Below, piece by piece: positions 6,099 to 14,780 of a stretch of 29,370 nucleotides of DNA. Position numbers and translations under genes: made by a program. The stretch lies in assembly GCA_938023085.1 (NCBI GenBank), contig CALHDP010000082.1, positions 1 through 29,370 of the forward strand. The letters run 5' to 3'. The notes beneath the pieces are model-generated. The model did not search any database. It saw only the letters and a list, made by a program, of their open reading frames with translations, and was not told where the DNA came from. Position 1 is the stretch's first letter; each line of letters begins with the position of its first letter. Origin of the DNA: an uncultured Collinsella sp. (GTDB lineage Bacteria > Actinomycetota > Coriobacteriia > Coriobacteriales > Coriobacteriaceae).

Positions 6099-8249
6099 AT
6101 GGCATCCAAATACTCCATGAACGACCGTCCCAGCTGGCCTCGCCGCGCCATCGTTACCGCCGGCGAGCCCTACGGCAACAAGGGCCTTCACTTTGGCCAC
6201 GTTGGCGGCGTCTTTGTCCCTGCCGACTTCTTCGCCCGCTTCCTGCGCGACCGCCTGGGCCGCGAGAACGTCATCTTCACCTCGGGCACCGACTGCTACG
6301 GCTCGCCCATCATGGAGAGCTACCGCAAGCTCAAGGAGAACGAGGGCTACGACAAGTCCATTAGCGAGTATGTCGAGTCCAATCACTCCCGCCAGGCCGC
6401 GACCCTCAACAACTACAACATCAGCTGCGACATCTACGGCGGCTCGGGCCTTGAGCCGGCTGCGCAGATTCACAACGAGGTGACCGCCGAGATTATCAAG
6501 CGCCTGCACGAGCAGGGCACCATCTCAAAGCGCTCCACGTTGCAGTTCTACGACGCCAAGGCCGGTACGTTCCTCAACGGCCGCCAGGTGATCGGCCGCT
6601 GCCCCATCCAGGGCTGCAAGTCCGAGAAGGCTTATGCCGACGAGTGCGATCTGGGTCACCAGTTTGAGCCCGAGGAGCTCATCGCGCCCAAGAGCCAGCT
6701 CACTGGCGAGGTACCCGAGCTGCGCCCGGTAGACAACCTCTACTTCGACCTGCCAGCCTACCTCGACTTTATGAAGACCTATACCGCCAAGCTCGCCCAG
6801 AACCCGCAGGTTCGCTCCGTGGTCTCCAAGACTATGGAGGAGTGGCTGCTGCCGGCCCAGCTCTACATCCAGAACAAGTTCCGCGAGGCCTTCGATGCCG
6901 TCGAGGATCAGCTTCCTGAGCACACCGTGCTGGAGCCCGAGGGCAACAAGAGCAGCTTTACCGTCACCTTCCCCAGCTGGAAGGAGCGCGACGACGCCCA
7001 CGCAGTGCTCGCCAACGGTGGCGTGCGCTTCCGCAGCGGCAAGGCGCTCGTGCCCTTCCGCATCACCGGCAACATCGACTGGGGCGTTCCGGTGCCCGAG
7101 GTCGATGGCGTCTCCGACGTCACCTGCTGGTGCTGGCCCGAGAGCCTGTGGGCGCCCATCAGCTATACGCGTACCGTGCTCGCGCGCGATGCCAAGGCCG
7201 CCGGCGTGACCGAGGGCGTCGCCGCCCAGGATGCCGCCCTCATGGGCGAGCCCGCTGCCGACTCCACGCAGGTGCCCGCACCCACCTACCAGCACAGCTC
7301 GCTCGACTGGCGCGACTGGTGGTGCTCTGACGACGCGCAGATCTACCAGTTCATCGGCCAGGACAACATCTACTTCTACTGCATCGCGCAGACCGCCATG
7401 TGGGAGGCCCTGGGTTGGGACCTTACGCAGAGCACCGTCAGCGCCTGCTATCACCTGCTCTACATGGGCAAAAAGGCGAGCTCGTCCTCGCAGACGCCTC
7501 CCCCGCCGGCAGACGACCTGCTCAACCACTACACCTGCGAGCAGATGCGCGCGCATTGGCTGTCGCTCGGCCTGTCCGAAAAGCCAGTGAGCTTTAGCCC
7601 TAAGGCATACGACACGCGTGTGACCGGCAAGGACAAGGACGGCAACGAGGTGCGCGCCTGCGACGACAAGCGCGTTATCGACCCGGCCCTTAAGGAGAGT
7701 GCGCTGCTGACTGGCGTGTTCAACCGTCTGGCCCGCAGCTGCTTCTACGGCGTCGCCGTCAAGGAAGGCGACGAGAGCCCCTACCGCAACGGCTGCATCC
7801 CCGCCGGTGCCGCCTCTGCCGCCGTGGTCGAGGCTGCCGAGCAGGCAGCTCTCGCCTTTGAGCAGGCCATGTACAAGTTCGAGACGCACCGCGCGCTTGC
7901 CGTGTGCGACGACTACCTGCGCGCCGCCAACAAGCGCTGGAGCGACGCCTCCAAGGCCGCCAACAAGCTCGAGGGCGAGCCAGCCAACGCCGCCATGACG
8001 CAGGCCCTGGTCGACGCCTTTACCGAGCTGCGCGTGGCGACCGTGCTCATGCACGGTATTGTGCCGGCCGGCTGCGAGCTCATCTGCGAGTACTTCGACG
8101 TCGACCCGGTCGCGTTCTTTAGCTGGGATAACATCTTTGCCTCCACGGACGAGTTTGTGGAGAGCCTGGGCGAGAAGCCCGGCGAGCACCGCGTGAAGCC
8201 GCTGCCCCCGCGCTTCGACTTCTTCAGCAAGCACGAGAGCCAGTACTAG
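6099..8249 (+). CDS. metG: Divergent methionyl-tRNA synthetase (class I)
   Basis: A 716-residue class I aminoacyl-tRNA synthetase that should charge tRNA with methionine. HFGH (31-34) stands for the HIGH motif. A zinc knuckle follows with C168, C173, C183 and H187, at the place of the MetRS zinc domain. CWCWPESLWAPISY and GQDNIYFYC match the methionine-site and core regions, and a C-terminal helical anticodon-binding domain ends the protein. The KMSKS loop is replaced by KKASSSS (458-464) followed by a proline run, an unusual form that I recall from annotated class I ligases of anaerobes. AAGGAG lies 4 nt before ATG 6099; the earlier frame start at 6006 falls in the promoter. Whether this is the only MetRS of the cell cannot be seen here. 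Confidence 0.85.
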   Translation: MASKYSMNDRPSWPRRAIVTAGEPYGNKGLHFGHVGGVFVPADFFARFLRDRLGRENVIFTSGTDCYGSPIMESYRKLKENEGYDKSISEYVESNHSRQAATLNNYNISCDIYGGSGLEPAAQIHNEVTAEIIKRLHEQGTISKRSTLQFYDAKAGTFLNGRQVIGRCPIQGCKSEKAYADECDLGHQFEPEELIAPKSQLTGEVPELRPVDNLYFDLPAYLDFMKTYTAKLAQNPQVRSVVSKTMEEWLLPAQLYIQNKFREAFDAVEDQLPEHTVLEPEGNKSSFTVTFPSWKERDDAHAVLANGGVRFRSGKALVPFRITGNIDWGVPVPEVDGVSDVTCWCWPESLWAPISYTRTVLARDAKAAGVTEGVAAQDAALMGEPAADSTQVPAPTYQHSSLDWRDWWCSDDAQIYQFIGQDNIYFYCIAQTAMWEALGWDLTQSTVSACYHLLYMGKKASSSSQTPPPPADDLLNHYTCEQMRAHWLSLGLSEKPVSFSPKAYDTRVTGKDKDGNEVRACDDKRVIDPALKESALLTGVFNRLARSCFYGVAVKEGDESPYRNGCIPAGAASAAVVEAAEQAALAFEQAMYKFETHRALAVCDDYLRAANKRWSDASKAANKLEGEPANAAMTQALVDAFTELRVATVLMHGIVPAGCELICEYFDVDPVAFFSWDNIFASTDEFVESLGEKPGEHRVKPLPPRFDFFSKHESQY

Positions 8250-8298
8250 GCAAACGCCAAGGCGCCCAGAAAAATCATTTTGATGGAAGGAAAGACGG

Positions 8299-9402
8299 AT
8301 GTCTAAGCCGCGTCGTCGTAAGCAGAAAAAGCAGGTCAAGGCCGAGCTCAAGCTCAGGCAGTTTGCCGCTACCGAGCTTTCCGACCAGCTTGCCGCCCAA
8401 CACTCCGCCGCCGACCTGCCGCGCTTTATGGTCGACACGGTTGCCGGCGCCTATACTCCCGCCGATGCCGAGCTCATGATCGAGGGCTTTGGCGCCGCAG
8501 CCACGCGCCCGGTCACGCTGCGCGCCAACACGCTCAAGGCGACCGCCGAGGACATCGCCGCCGCGCTCGACGAGGCCGGCATCGCCCACCATCCCGTTAC
8601 CTGGTACCGGGATGCCTTCATCCTGCCTGAGGCCCAGGTTTCCGACCTGTGGGATCTCGACATCTACCGCGATGGCAAGATCTACCTGCAAAGTCTGTCG
8701 TCCATGATGCCGCCGTTGGTCCTGGGCGCCCAGGCCGGCGAGGACATCCTGGATATGTGCGCAGCCCCCGGCGGTAAGACGACGCAGATCGCCGCCCTCA
8801 CGCAGGGACAGGCGCACCTCACCGCCTGCGAGATGAGCATTCCCCGCGCCGAGAAACTCGAGTCCAACCTCCACCGCCAGGGTGCCAAAAACGTGCCCGT
8901 CATGCGCATCGACGCACGCGAGCTCGACGAGTTCTTCCGCTTTGACCGCATCCTGCTCGACGCTCCCTGCACTGGCACGGGCACCGTCATCAGCAGCAAC
9001 GAGAAAAGCCTGCGCGGCCTGACCGAGCAGCTGCTCGTCAAGTGCGCCCGCTCGCAGCGCGCGCTTCTGGACCGCGCCATGGGTGCCCTCAAACCGGGCG
9101 GTACGCTCGTCTATTCGACTTGTTCGATCTTACCGCAGGAAAACGAGGACGCCCTGCAAGAGGCCCTCGACAAGCACATGGACTGCGAGCTTATCCCCCT
9201 CGACGGCACGCCGAGCGAAAGCGAAGCGCGTCGCGCCCAGGATGCCGGCGAGGAGCCGCATATCGAGAGCAACGCTCTCACCGAGGCCATCGCCGCCGGC
9301 CACGTCTCGTCCGTCGCCAACGGTATGCCCGGCACGCTGACCATTCCGCCTAGCCGCGACTTTGAGGGCTTCTACATTGCCCTGATCCGAAAACGCAGCT
9401 AG
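8299..9402 (+). CDS. RsmB/NOP2-type SAM-dependent RNA m5C methyltransferase
   Basis: A 367-residue enzyme expected to methylate C5 of a cytosine in rRNA or tRNA. The basic N-terminus (MSKPRRRKQKKQ) and a PUA-less N-domain lead into the Rossmann fold: SAM motif I LDMCAAPGGKT (151-161), motif IV DAPCTGTG with C224, and motif VI YSTCS with catalytic C275. Both cysteines of the RsmB/NOP mechanism are present. The substrate base cannot be read from sequence; the compact form recalls Nop2/NSUN-type enzymes. GGAAGG lies 8 nt before the ATG. It follows metG by 49 nt with no terminator, so the two are probably one transcript. Confidence 0.92.
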   Translation: MSKPRRRKQKKQVKAELKLRQFAATELSDQLAAQHSAADLPRFMVDTVAGAYTPADAELMIEGFGAAATRPVTLRANTLKATAEDIAAALDEAGIAHHPVTWYRDAFILPEAQVSDLWDLDIYRDGKIYLQSLSSMMPPLVLGAQAGEDILDMCAAPGGKTTQIAALTQGQAHLTACEMSIPRAEKLESNLHRQGAKNVPVMRIDARELDEFFRFDRILLDAPCTGTGTVISSNEKSLRGLTEQLLVKCARSQRALLDRAMGALKPGGTLVYSTCSILPQENEDALQEALDKHMDCELIPLDGTPSESEARRAQDAGEEPHIESNALTEAIAAGHVSSVANGMPGTLTIPPSRDFEGFYIALIRKRS

Positions 9403-9426
9403 CGCACGGATCCAAAACTCAACAAG

Positions 9427-9597
9427 CTATCTCTGTGCGCGTTTGCCCTGCTGGTCGCGATGCTGTTTAAGCATCGCGCGCTCTTTGCGTTCGGCCCTTT
9501 TGCCCTTAATGGCCGTGACCACAAAGTAGATGACCGCGGCGGCAACGATTGCGCCCACACACAGGCCAATCGAGCCAAACATTGCTGTCAATTCCAT
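9427..9597 (-). CDS. Small single-pass membrane protein (56 aa)
   Basis: A short leftward gene between two rightward genes. The frame from ATG 9597 to TAG 9427 gives 56 residues: a short N-terminus (MELTAMFGS), one hydrophobic helix at about 9-29, then a strongly basic tail with KGKRAERKERAMLK and KRAQR. GAGAGGTGA lies about 5 nt before the ATG, a good ribosome binding site. The positive tail implies that the C-terminus is cytoplasmic. I do not recognise a family; it may be a conserved small membrane protein of this lineage. The helix, the binding site and the clean stop argue that it is a real gene. Confidence 0.65.
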   Translation of the reverse strand: MELTAMFGSIGLCVGAIVAAAVIYFVVTAIKGKRAERKERAMLKQHRDQQGKRAQR

Positions 9598-9773
9598 ACC
9601 GCGTCACCTCTCTTTTTAACGGGACTTTCAAGATAGCACCTCGATACCCGCCACCACAGCTCCTTCACGTTCACCGGCCCTTCGGTCTAACGGATGGCGC
9701 GGCGGGGAAAAATCAACTCGTCAAACGATTTAGCATTCGCAATTCCGGCTGCATCGCGCCGGCCACCATCGCA

Positions 9774-9779
9774 TAGAAT
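9774..9779 (+). promoter_or_regulatory. -10 box, possible leaderless start
   Basis: TAGAAT ends 9 nt before the ATG at 9789 and no Shine-Dalgarno lies between, so the transcript may begin at or next to the start codon. No -35 is clear. The rest of 9598-9773 shows no gene or repeat. Confidence 0.4.
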
Positions 9780-9788
9780 CGAGCCTCC

Positions 9789-10880
9789 ATGGATACCCTC
9801 AACGATCTAAATGAGCGCGTCGACGCCTTCGTCGGCACCAGCTCCTTCGACACGCCTGCCGCGGCAAACGACCAAGCTCCCATCGATGTGCCCGCCGAGG
9901 TTCACGAGGACATCGTAGCCTCGGTCGATTTCTCCGAGGTCGAGCTCGCAGACGAGTTCACCGAGCCCCAGGTAGCCGTCACGCCCAACGGCCTGCTCCC
10001 TATGGAGCCCCTGCCCATCGACGGACGCCTGCGCAAGGCGGCCCTCCGCATGCCCGACGAGATCGAGGAGGCCAGCGGCTTCACGCTCTTTGGCCGCCGT
10101 ATCAAGTCACTCATTTACACCACCGATGTCGCGGTTATCCGCAACTCCAACGCCGATGCCGTCTTTGCGGTCTACCCTTTCACGCCGCAGCCCGCCATTA
10201 CACAAGCGCTGCTGACCGTCGCCGAGTGCCCGGTCTTTGTAGGCGTGGGCGGCGGAACTACGACCGGTAAGCGCTCCGTGCAGATGGCAGCCGTCTCCGA
10301 GATGCAGGGCGCGGCGGGCTGCGTGGTCAACTCCCCCGCTACTGCCGAGATGGTAGAGCACATCACCAACATCGCCGACATCCCCGTCATCGCCACGGTC
10401 GTTCGCTGCGACGAAGATGCCCACGCCAAGGTGCGCGCCGGCGCCAAGATTCTCAACATCGCCGCCGGCAAGAACACGCCCCAGGTCCTACGCGAGCTGC
10501 GCGAGCACTATCCCAACCTGCCGCTCATCGCGCCGGGCGGCAAGACGCCAGAGAGCATCCGTGAAACCATCGCCGCCGGCGCCAACGCCATCATCTGGAC
10601 GCCGCCTTCGGCCCAGCAGCTACAGACCGACATGATGCAGCGTTATCGCAAGATGAAGGAAGACGCCACACCTGTCATCTCGCGCGACGACGTGCCCATT
10701 ATCGACCAGGTCGCCGCCGCCGAGGTCAGCCAAGTCGAGAACATGAATCCCGACGTGCCGATTCCCGACGAAGTCATCGAGCGCGTCGCTTCGATCCACG
10801 AGCGCGTCGAGGAGCATCGCGCCAACCGCGGCCTCAAGCCGTCACTGCACGGCTTCTTCTTCCGCGAAAAGAAACGCTAG
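9789..10880 (+). CDS. Conserved protein with TIM-barrel, KDPG-aldolase-like core
   Basis: A 363-residue soluble protein. After an acidic N-terminus (1-75), residues about 125-285 look like the half of a TIM barrel seen in aldolases and phosphate-binding isomerases: VFVGVGGG, GAAGCVVNSPATAEMV, IPVIATV, AGAKILNIAAG, LPLIAPGGKTPESI and GANAIIW. The PGGKTPESI loop resembles the phosphate-binding loop of KDPG/KHG aldolases, but no Schiff-base lysine can be assigned with confidence. The C-terminus is a charged helix. The name hydrolase is often given to such proteins and is not supported by what I see. It ends in a strong terminator and stands alone. Confidence 0.7.
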   Translation: MDTLNDLNERVDAFVGTSSFDTPAAANDQAPIDVPAEVHEDIVASVDFSEVELADEFTEPQVAVTPNGLLPMEPLPIDGRLRKAALRMPDEIEEASGFTLFGRRIKSLIYTTDVAVIRNSNADAVFAVYPFTPQPAITQALLTVAECPVFVGVGGGTTTGKRSVQMAAVSEMQGAAGCVVNSPATAEMVEHITNIADIPVIATVVRCDEDAHAKVRAGAKILNIAAGKNTPQVLRELREHYPNLPLIAPGGKTPESIRETIAAGANAIIWTPPSAQQLQTDMMQRYRKMKEDATPVISRDDVPIIDQVAAAEVSQVENMNPDVPIPDEVIERVASIHERVEEHRANRGLKPSLHGFFFREKKR

Positions 10881-10891
10881 TAAAACATCTT

Positions 10892-10930
10892 GGCCCGCCC
10901 CACAAACGTGAGGCGGGCCGTTTTCGTTTG
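10892..10930 (+). terminator. Intrinsic terminator
   Basis: Stem GGCCCGCC (10892-10899) with GGCGGGCC (10912-10919), then GTTTTCGTTT. It ends the gene at 9789-10880 and could also serve degV from the other side. Confidence 0.9.
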
Positions 10931-10960
10931 AACAATCATGCAGCGATGTGATGGGGCAAA

Positions 10961-11851
10961 TTAATCCACGCGCTTGTCGCCCATAAAGAAGAGCGCCACC
11001 GTACCAGGTCCGGTATGCGAGCCAATCAGAGTACCGATGTCATTGATCTCAATCTTGCCTTTAAGCTGCGGAACCTGTTCCTCAATCAGCGCCGCAACTG
11101 CCTCGGCATCCTCGCGGCACGCCGAGTGCGACATGATGCACTTACCCGAATAATCCGCACCGTCCTGCACGTGTGCCAACATGGTCTTAGCCATCTCGGA
11201 AATCGCGCGCTTCTTAGTGCGAATCTTCTCACGTGGCGACAGCTTACCTTCGCAATCGACCGTCATAAGCGGGCAAATCTTAAGCGCCGTGCCGATGATC
11301 GCGCTCGCGGCCGAAATGCGACCGCCGCGCAGGTAGCTCGACAGATCGGTCGAGAAGAACCAGTGGTGCAGGTTGAGTTTGTGCTCCTCGATCCAGGCAG
11401 CCGTCTCGTCGAGTGAAGTCCCGCTATCGCGCACGTCGGCGGCATATTCCAGCAACAGGCCAAAGCCCGAAGACGCCGCCAGCGAATCGACGACGCGCAC
11501 CTTGCCGCCCCGGGGATAGCGATCCGCGAGCATCTGCGCCGCAACGCAGGCCGATCCATACGTGCCCGAAATGCCCGACGACAACGTCAGGTGCAGCACG
11601 TCTTTACCCTCGGCAACAAACGGCTCCCAAAACTCCTCGTACTCACCCACGCTCACCTGAGACGTCTTGGGCATGGCGCCCGCGGCAATCTGGGCAAAAA
11701 ACTCGTCCGGCGTAATCGACTGATACAGATCGTCCGTATGGACAACATCGTCGATCTCGTAATGAAAACACACGACAGGGATATTGCGCGACGCAAAGAA
11801 CTCCCGAGTTCGGTCGGCGGCAGATTCACAGGTCAGGACAAAATCACTCAT
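10961..11851 (-). CDS. DegV family fatty-acid-binding protein
   Basis: A 297-residue DegV/FakB-type protein. Such proteins bind a fatty acid and present it to a kinase (FakA) for phosphorylation and use in phospholipids. Seen here: N-terminal FVLTCESAAD, the PKTSQVS motif that binds the carboxylate, LTLSSGISGTYGSA, VVDSLAASSGFG, the RGGRIS stretch, and C-terminal SHTGPGTVALFF. Length and motif order are normal for the family. AAGGAG lies 6 nt before ATG 11851; the longer frame start at 11869 would place the binding site inside the gene. No FakA gene is in the window. Confidence 0.93.
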   Translation of the reverse strand: MSDFVLTCESAADRTREFFASRNIPVVCFHYEIDDVVHTDDLYQSITPDEFFAQIAAGAMPKTSQVSVGEYEEFWEPFVAEGKDVLHLTLSSGISGTYGSACVAAQMLADRYPRGGKVRVVDSLAASSGFGLLLEYAADVRDSGTSLDETAAWIEEHKLNLHHWFFSTDLSSYLRGGRISAASAIIGTALKICPLMTVDCEGKLSPREKIRTKKRAISEMAKTMLAHVQDGADYSGKCIMSHSACREDAEAVAALIEEQVPQLKGKIEINDIGTLIGSHTGPGTVALFFMGDKRVD

Positions 11852-11879
11852 ATGAGGCTCCTTACTCATTGCTGCGCAA

Positions 11880-11888
11880 ATTATCGCA
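11880..11888 (-). promoter_or_regulatory. Extended -10 promoter of degV
   Basis: On the minus strand TGCGATAAT lies about 28 nt before the degV start. Upstream sits a near-palindrome GGAACATATGTCC that could be an operator. The -35 is weak. Confidence 0.5.
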
Positions 11889-12114
11889 CAGTGAGCCTAC
11901 ATACGGAACATATGTCCACTATTTACCAAATCGAACCAAAAATAGCGAACATCTTTACCACCATCGTCTCCACCGACCCCACGCATAAAAATCTGAGAAA
12001 ACACCCTCTGTCGTCTCCACTCAACCGGCACATCTACCTTCACTAAATCGATTTACCAAACCGTTCAGCCGACAATTCAGCCGCTGGCGCAAAATCGAAA
12101 CAAAAGCGGCGCAT

Positions 12115-12144
12115 ACTGATAAACGTTTGACGCTGTTTATCAGT
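12115..12144. promoter_or_regulatory. Inverted repeat before fbp (operator or attenuator candidate)
   Basis: Perfect 10-bp arms ACTGATAAAC (12115-12124) and GTTTATCAGT (12135-12144), 10-nt spacer, centres 20 bp apart, ending 27 nt before the fbp ATG and followed by TTTT. This spacing fits binding of a dimer on one face of DNA; the T-run also allows a weak terminator. The rest of 11889-12114 is AT-richer than its surroundings and shows no gene. Confidence 0.5.
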
Positions 12145-12171
12145 TTTACCAGCCCCATCGGAAGGTGTTTC

Positions 12172-14088
12172 ATGGTCGCATTCGATCGCAACCCGCAAGA
12201 CTTCAAGTATCTGCGCCTGCTGTCGAGACAGTTCCCCACCGAACAATCCGCGTTTACCGAAATTATCAACCTCTCGGCCATCCTCAACCTACCCAAGGGC
12301 ACCGAGCATTTTATGAGCGACGTGCACGGCGAGTACGAAGCCTTTATGCACATCCTCAACAACTGCTCGGGCGTCGTGCGCGAGCATGTCGACGAGATCT
12401 TTGGCGACACGCTCTCCTTTGACGAGAAGGGCGAGCTGTGCACGCTCATCTACTACCCGCGCGAGAAGATCGATCTTGTCCGCAGCCGGCGCGAGGACTC
12501 GCCCACCTGGTACAAGACGATGCTCGACCAGCTCATCATGGTCGCTCGCTCGCTTTCAAGCCGCTACACGCGCTCCAAGGTGCGCAAGGCCATCCCGCGC
12601 GACTACGCCTATATCATCGACGAGTTGTTGCACACGCACCCGGACGAGAACAACTATCGCGTGCGCTATCACGAGCGCATCGTGGAGTCCATCCTGGAGA
12701 CCGCCAGCGCCGACGACTTTATCGAGTCGCTCGCTTCGCTCATCAAGCGCCTGGCCGTCGACCACCTGCACCTGGTGGGCGATATCTTCGACCGCGGCGG
12801 CGGCGCGGCCAAGATTATGGACCGTCTGCTCACCTACCATTCGCTCGACATCCAGTGGGGCAACCACGACCTGCTGTGGATGGGTGCTGCGGCCGGTGAG
12901 CCCGCCTGCATCGCCACGGTGTTGCGCAACAACCTACGCTACGACAATTACGAGATCCTCGAGAACGACTACGGCATCTCGCTGCGTGAGCTTGTCGCCT
13001 TTGCCGATGCCACCTACACCGCCGGTGAGTCCATCACCCCGTTGATCAAGGCCATCAACGTGCTGCTCTTTAAGCTCGAGGGCCAGATTATCCAGCGCCA
13101 CCCCGAGTTCGATATGACTGACCGCCTGTTACTCGACAAGATTAATCACGACACCGGCACGGTCACGCTCGCCGACGGCAGCGTGTGGCCGCTCACGACC
13201 AACGACTTCCCCACCGTCGACCCGGCGGACCCCTACACACTCACGCCCGAGGAGCAACACATCATCGACAAGCTCGTGTCCGAGTTTGTCACCGCCGATC
13301 ACCTGCATCGCCATATCGATTTCCTCTATTCCCATGGCTCGATGTACAAGGTCGCCAACGGCAACCTGCTCTTCCACGGCTGCGTTCCGCTCAACGAGGA
13401 CGGCACTTTTAGCAGCATGAACTGCCTGGGTACCTGGCATGCCGGCCGTGACTATTTCGACTTTTGCGACTATATCGCCCGTCGTGCCTGGCGAGCAGGC
13501 GACCGTGACGCCCTCGACTGGATGTGGTACCTGTGGATTGGCTTTAGTTCACCCGCTAGCGGCCGCGTGGTGCGCACGTTCGAGCGCGCCTACATCGCCG
13601 ACAAGAGCACCTGGGTCGAGCCGATGGACCCGTACTTTACGCTCACCACGTCGCCATCGGTCTGCGACGACATCATGCGCGAGTTCGGTGTCACCGCCAT
13701 GGCATGCTCGCCGACGGGCCACATCATCAACGGCCACACGCCCGTCAAGACCACAAAGGGTGAGCAGGCCATCCGTGCCGACGGCAAGCTGCTGGTCATC
13801 GATGGCGGTTTCTGTCGCGCCTACCATCCCAAGACGGGCATCGCCGGCTATACCCTCATCTCGAGCTCACGCGGATGCCGTCTTAAATCGCATCAAGCCT
13901 TTACCACCGTTGCCGAGGCGCTCACCCGCAATGTCGACATCGAGAGCGAGACCAACCGCTTTGACGAGGCCGACCGGCGCCGCATGGTCAGCGACACCGA
14001 TACCGGCGCCAAGATTCGTAGCCAGATTCAGGACCTGCGTCAGCTGCTCGATGCGTATAGAAACGGTGCCATCGAAGAGCGTGTCTAG
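12172..14088 (+). CDS. fbp: Class III fructose-1,6-bisphosphatase
   Basis: A 638-residue enzyme that removes the 1-phosphate of fructose 1,6-bisphosphate in gluconeogenesis. It belongs to the firmicute-type class III, a metallophosphatase fold usually using manganese. The metal motifs are SDVHGEYE (D50, H52), GDIFDRGG (D204, D207) and GNHDLLW (N231, H232, D233), followed by HGCVPLN and INGHTPVK with further histidines. Length is typical. ATG 12172 follows GGAAGGTG by about 5 nt; the longer frame from 12127 would include the operator-like palindrome. The gtrA gene begins 78 nt after the stop without a clear terminator. Confidence 0.96.
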   Translation: MVAFDRNPQDFKYLRLLSRQFPTEQSAFTEIINLSAILNLPKGTEHFMSDVHGEYEAFMHILNNCSGVVREHVDEIFGDTLSFDEKGELCTLIYYPREKIDLVRSRREDSPTWYKTMLDQLIMVARSLSSRYTRSKVRKAIPRDYAYIIDELLHTHPDENNYRVRYHERIVESILETASADDFIESLASLIKRLAVDHLHLVGDIFDRGGGAAKIMDRLLTYHSLDIQWGNHDLLWMGAAAGEPACIATVLRNNLRYDNYEILENDYGISLRELVAFADATYTAGESITPLIKAINVLLFKLEGQIIQRHPEFDMTDRLLLDKINHDTGTVTLADGSVWPLTTNDFPTVDPADPYTLTPEEQHIIDKLVSEFVTADHLHRHIDFLYSHGSMYKVANGNLLFHGCVPLNEDGTFSSMNCLGTWHAGRDYFDFCDYIARRAWRAGDRDALDWMWYLWIGFSSPASGRVVRTFERAYIADKSTWVEPMDPYFTLTTSPSVCDDIMREFGVTAMACSPTGHIINGHTPVKTTKGEQAIRADGKLLVIDGGFCRAYHPKTGIAGYTLISSSRGCRLKSHQAFTTVAEALTRNVDIESETNRFDEADRRRMVSDTDTGAKIRSQIQDLRQLLDAYRNGAIEERV

Positions 14089-14166
14089 CCGCGTCCGCGA
14101 GTATTGGCTAAACTTGCTGCGTTTGTCATTCCCACGGCGCGCAAGCGTCATCCTAAGGCAGGTCCC

Positions 14167-14562
14167 ATGCAAAAGCTTCTCGCGCAGATCATGAAATTCG
14201 GTATCGTCGGCGTTACCGCCACCATCATCGACTTTGGCATCATGAATCTGCTCCACTACGGTCTGGGCCTCAACATCCTAATTGCCAACACCAGCGGCTT
14301 TATCATCTCACTCATCTTTAACTACCTCGCAAGCATGAAGTACGTGTTTGCGCACAAGGAAGGCATGAGCCGCCGCCGCGAGTTCATCATCTTTGTCGTG
14401 CTGTCCGTGATCGGTTTGGTGCTCAACGACGGCATCGTGCTGGCGCTCAACACCGGCCTGGGATTCGAGGCCAATATCGCCAAGATCTGCGCCACCGCGC
14501 TTGTCATGGTCTACAACTTTGTGACCCGAAAGATCTTCCTGGAGGGCGACGAGACCAAGTAA
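14167..14562 (+). CDS. GtrA family membrane protein (first of two)
   Basis: A 131-residue four-helix membrane protein of the GtrA family. Members help move lipid-linked sugars across the membrane or support cell-surface polysaccharide decoration. Helices run at about 8-28, 36-56, 74-94 and 99-119. Typical features are FGIVGVTATIIDFGI in the first helix, the FNYLASMKYVF signature between helices 2 and 3, and RKIFLEGD at the end. ATG 14167 follows a moderate AGGCAGGT; the TTG at 14104 is unlikely. It is a paralogue of the next gene, and the two share the SMKYVF and EGMSR[RK]REF blocks. Confidence 0.88.
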   Translation: MQKLLAQIMKFGIVGVTATIIDFGIMNLLHYGLGLNILIANTSGFIISLIFNYLASMKYVFAHKEGMSRRREFIIFVVLSVIGLVLNDGIVLALNTGLGFEANIAKICATALVMVYNFVTRKIFLEGDETK

Positions 14563-14581
14563 CTCGCAACTTTACAGCCTT

Positions 14582-14633
14582 ACGATGCCCACGGACAATG
14601 CGCGCTCCGCACAGTATCGCCCGCGGGCATCGT
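14582..14633 (+). terminator. Long-loop hairpin after first GtrA gene
   Basis: ACGATGCCC (14582-14590) pairs with GGGCATCGT (14625-14633), then TCGTTT. The loop is 34 nt, so this is a weak terminator candidate. Confidence 0.4.
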
Positions 14634-14644
14634 TCGTTTACGGG

Positions 14645-14683
14645 CAAATTTTCAACGTTTGCGGATTACCTCTTGAAAATTTG
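14645..14683. promoter_or_regulatory. 11-bp inverted repeat before second GtrA gene
   Basis: CAAATTTTCAA (14645-14655) and its exact complement (14673-14683) with a 17-nt spacer, in an AT-rich patch about 100 nt before the GTG at 14781. It may be an operator; no regulator gene is nearby. Confidence 0.45.
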
Positions 14684-14780
14684 GCGAGTTCGTATAGTTC
14701 TTGGCAAAGACCTTACGTTTCCCTTGCAAAAGCTCTAAAGTATCCTCTGCTCGATTCATCAACGCATTGGATGTGATTAC

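Noticed and set aside
6525..8438. Open frame of 637 codons on the minus strand
   Set aside because: Antisense to the synthetase gene, which has the catalytic and zinc motifs.
10246..10275. GGTTTGKR in the TIM-barrel-like protein as a Walker A P-loop
   Set aside because: The residue after GK is Arg, not Ser or Thr, and no Walker B or P-loop fold follows; the surrounding strands fit a barrel.
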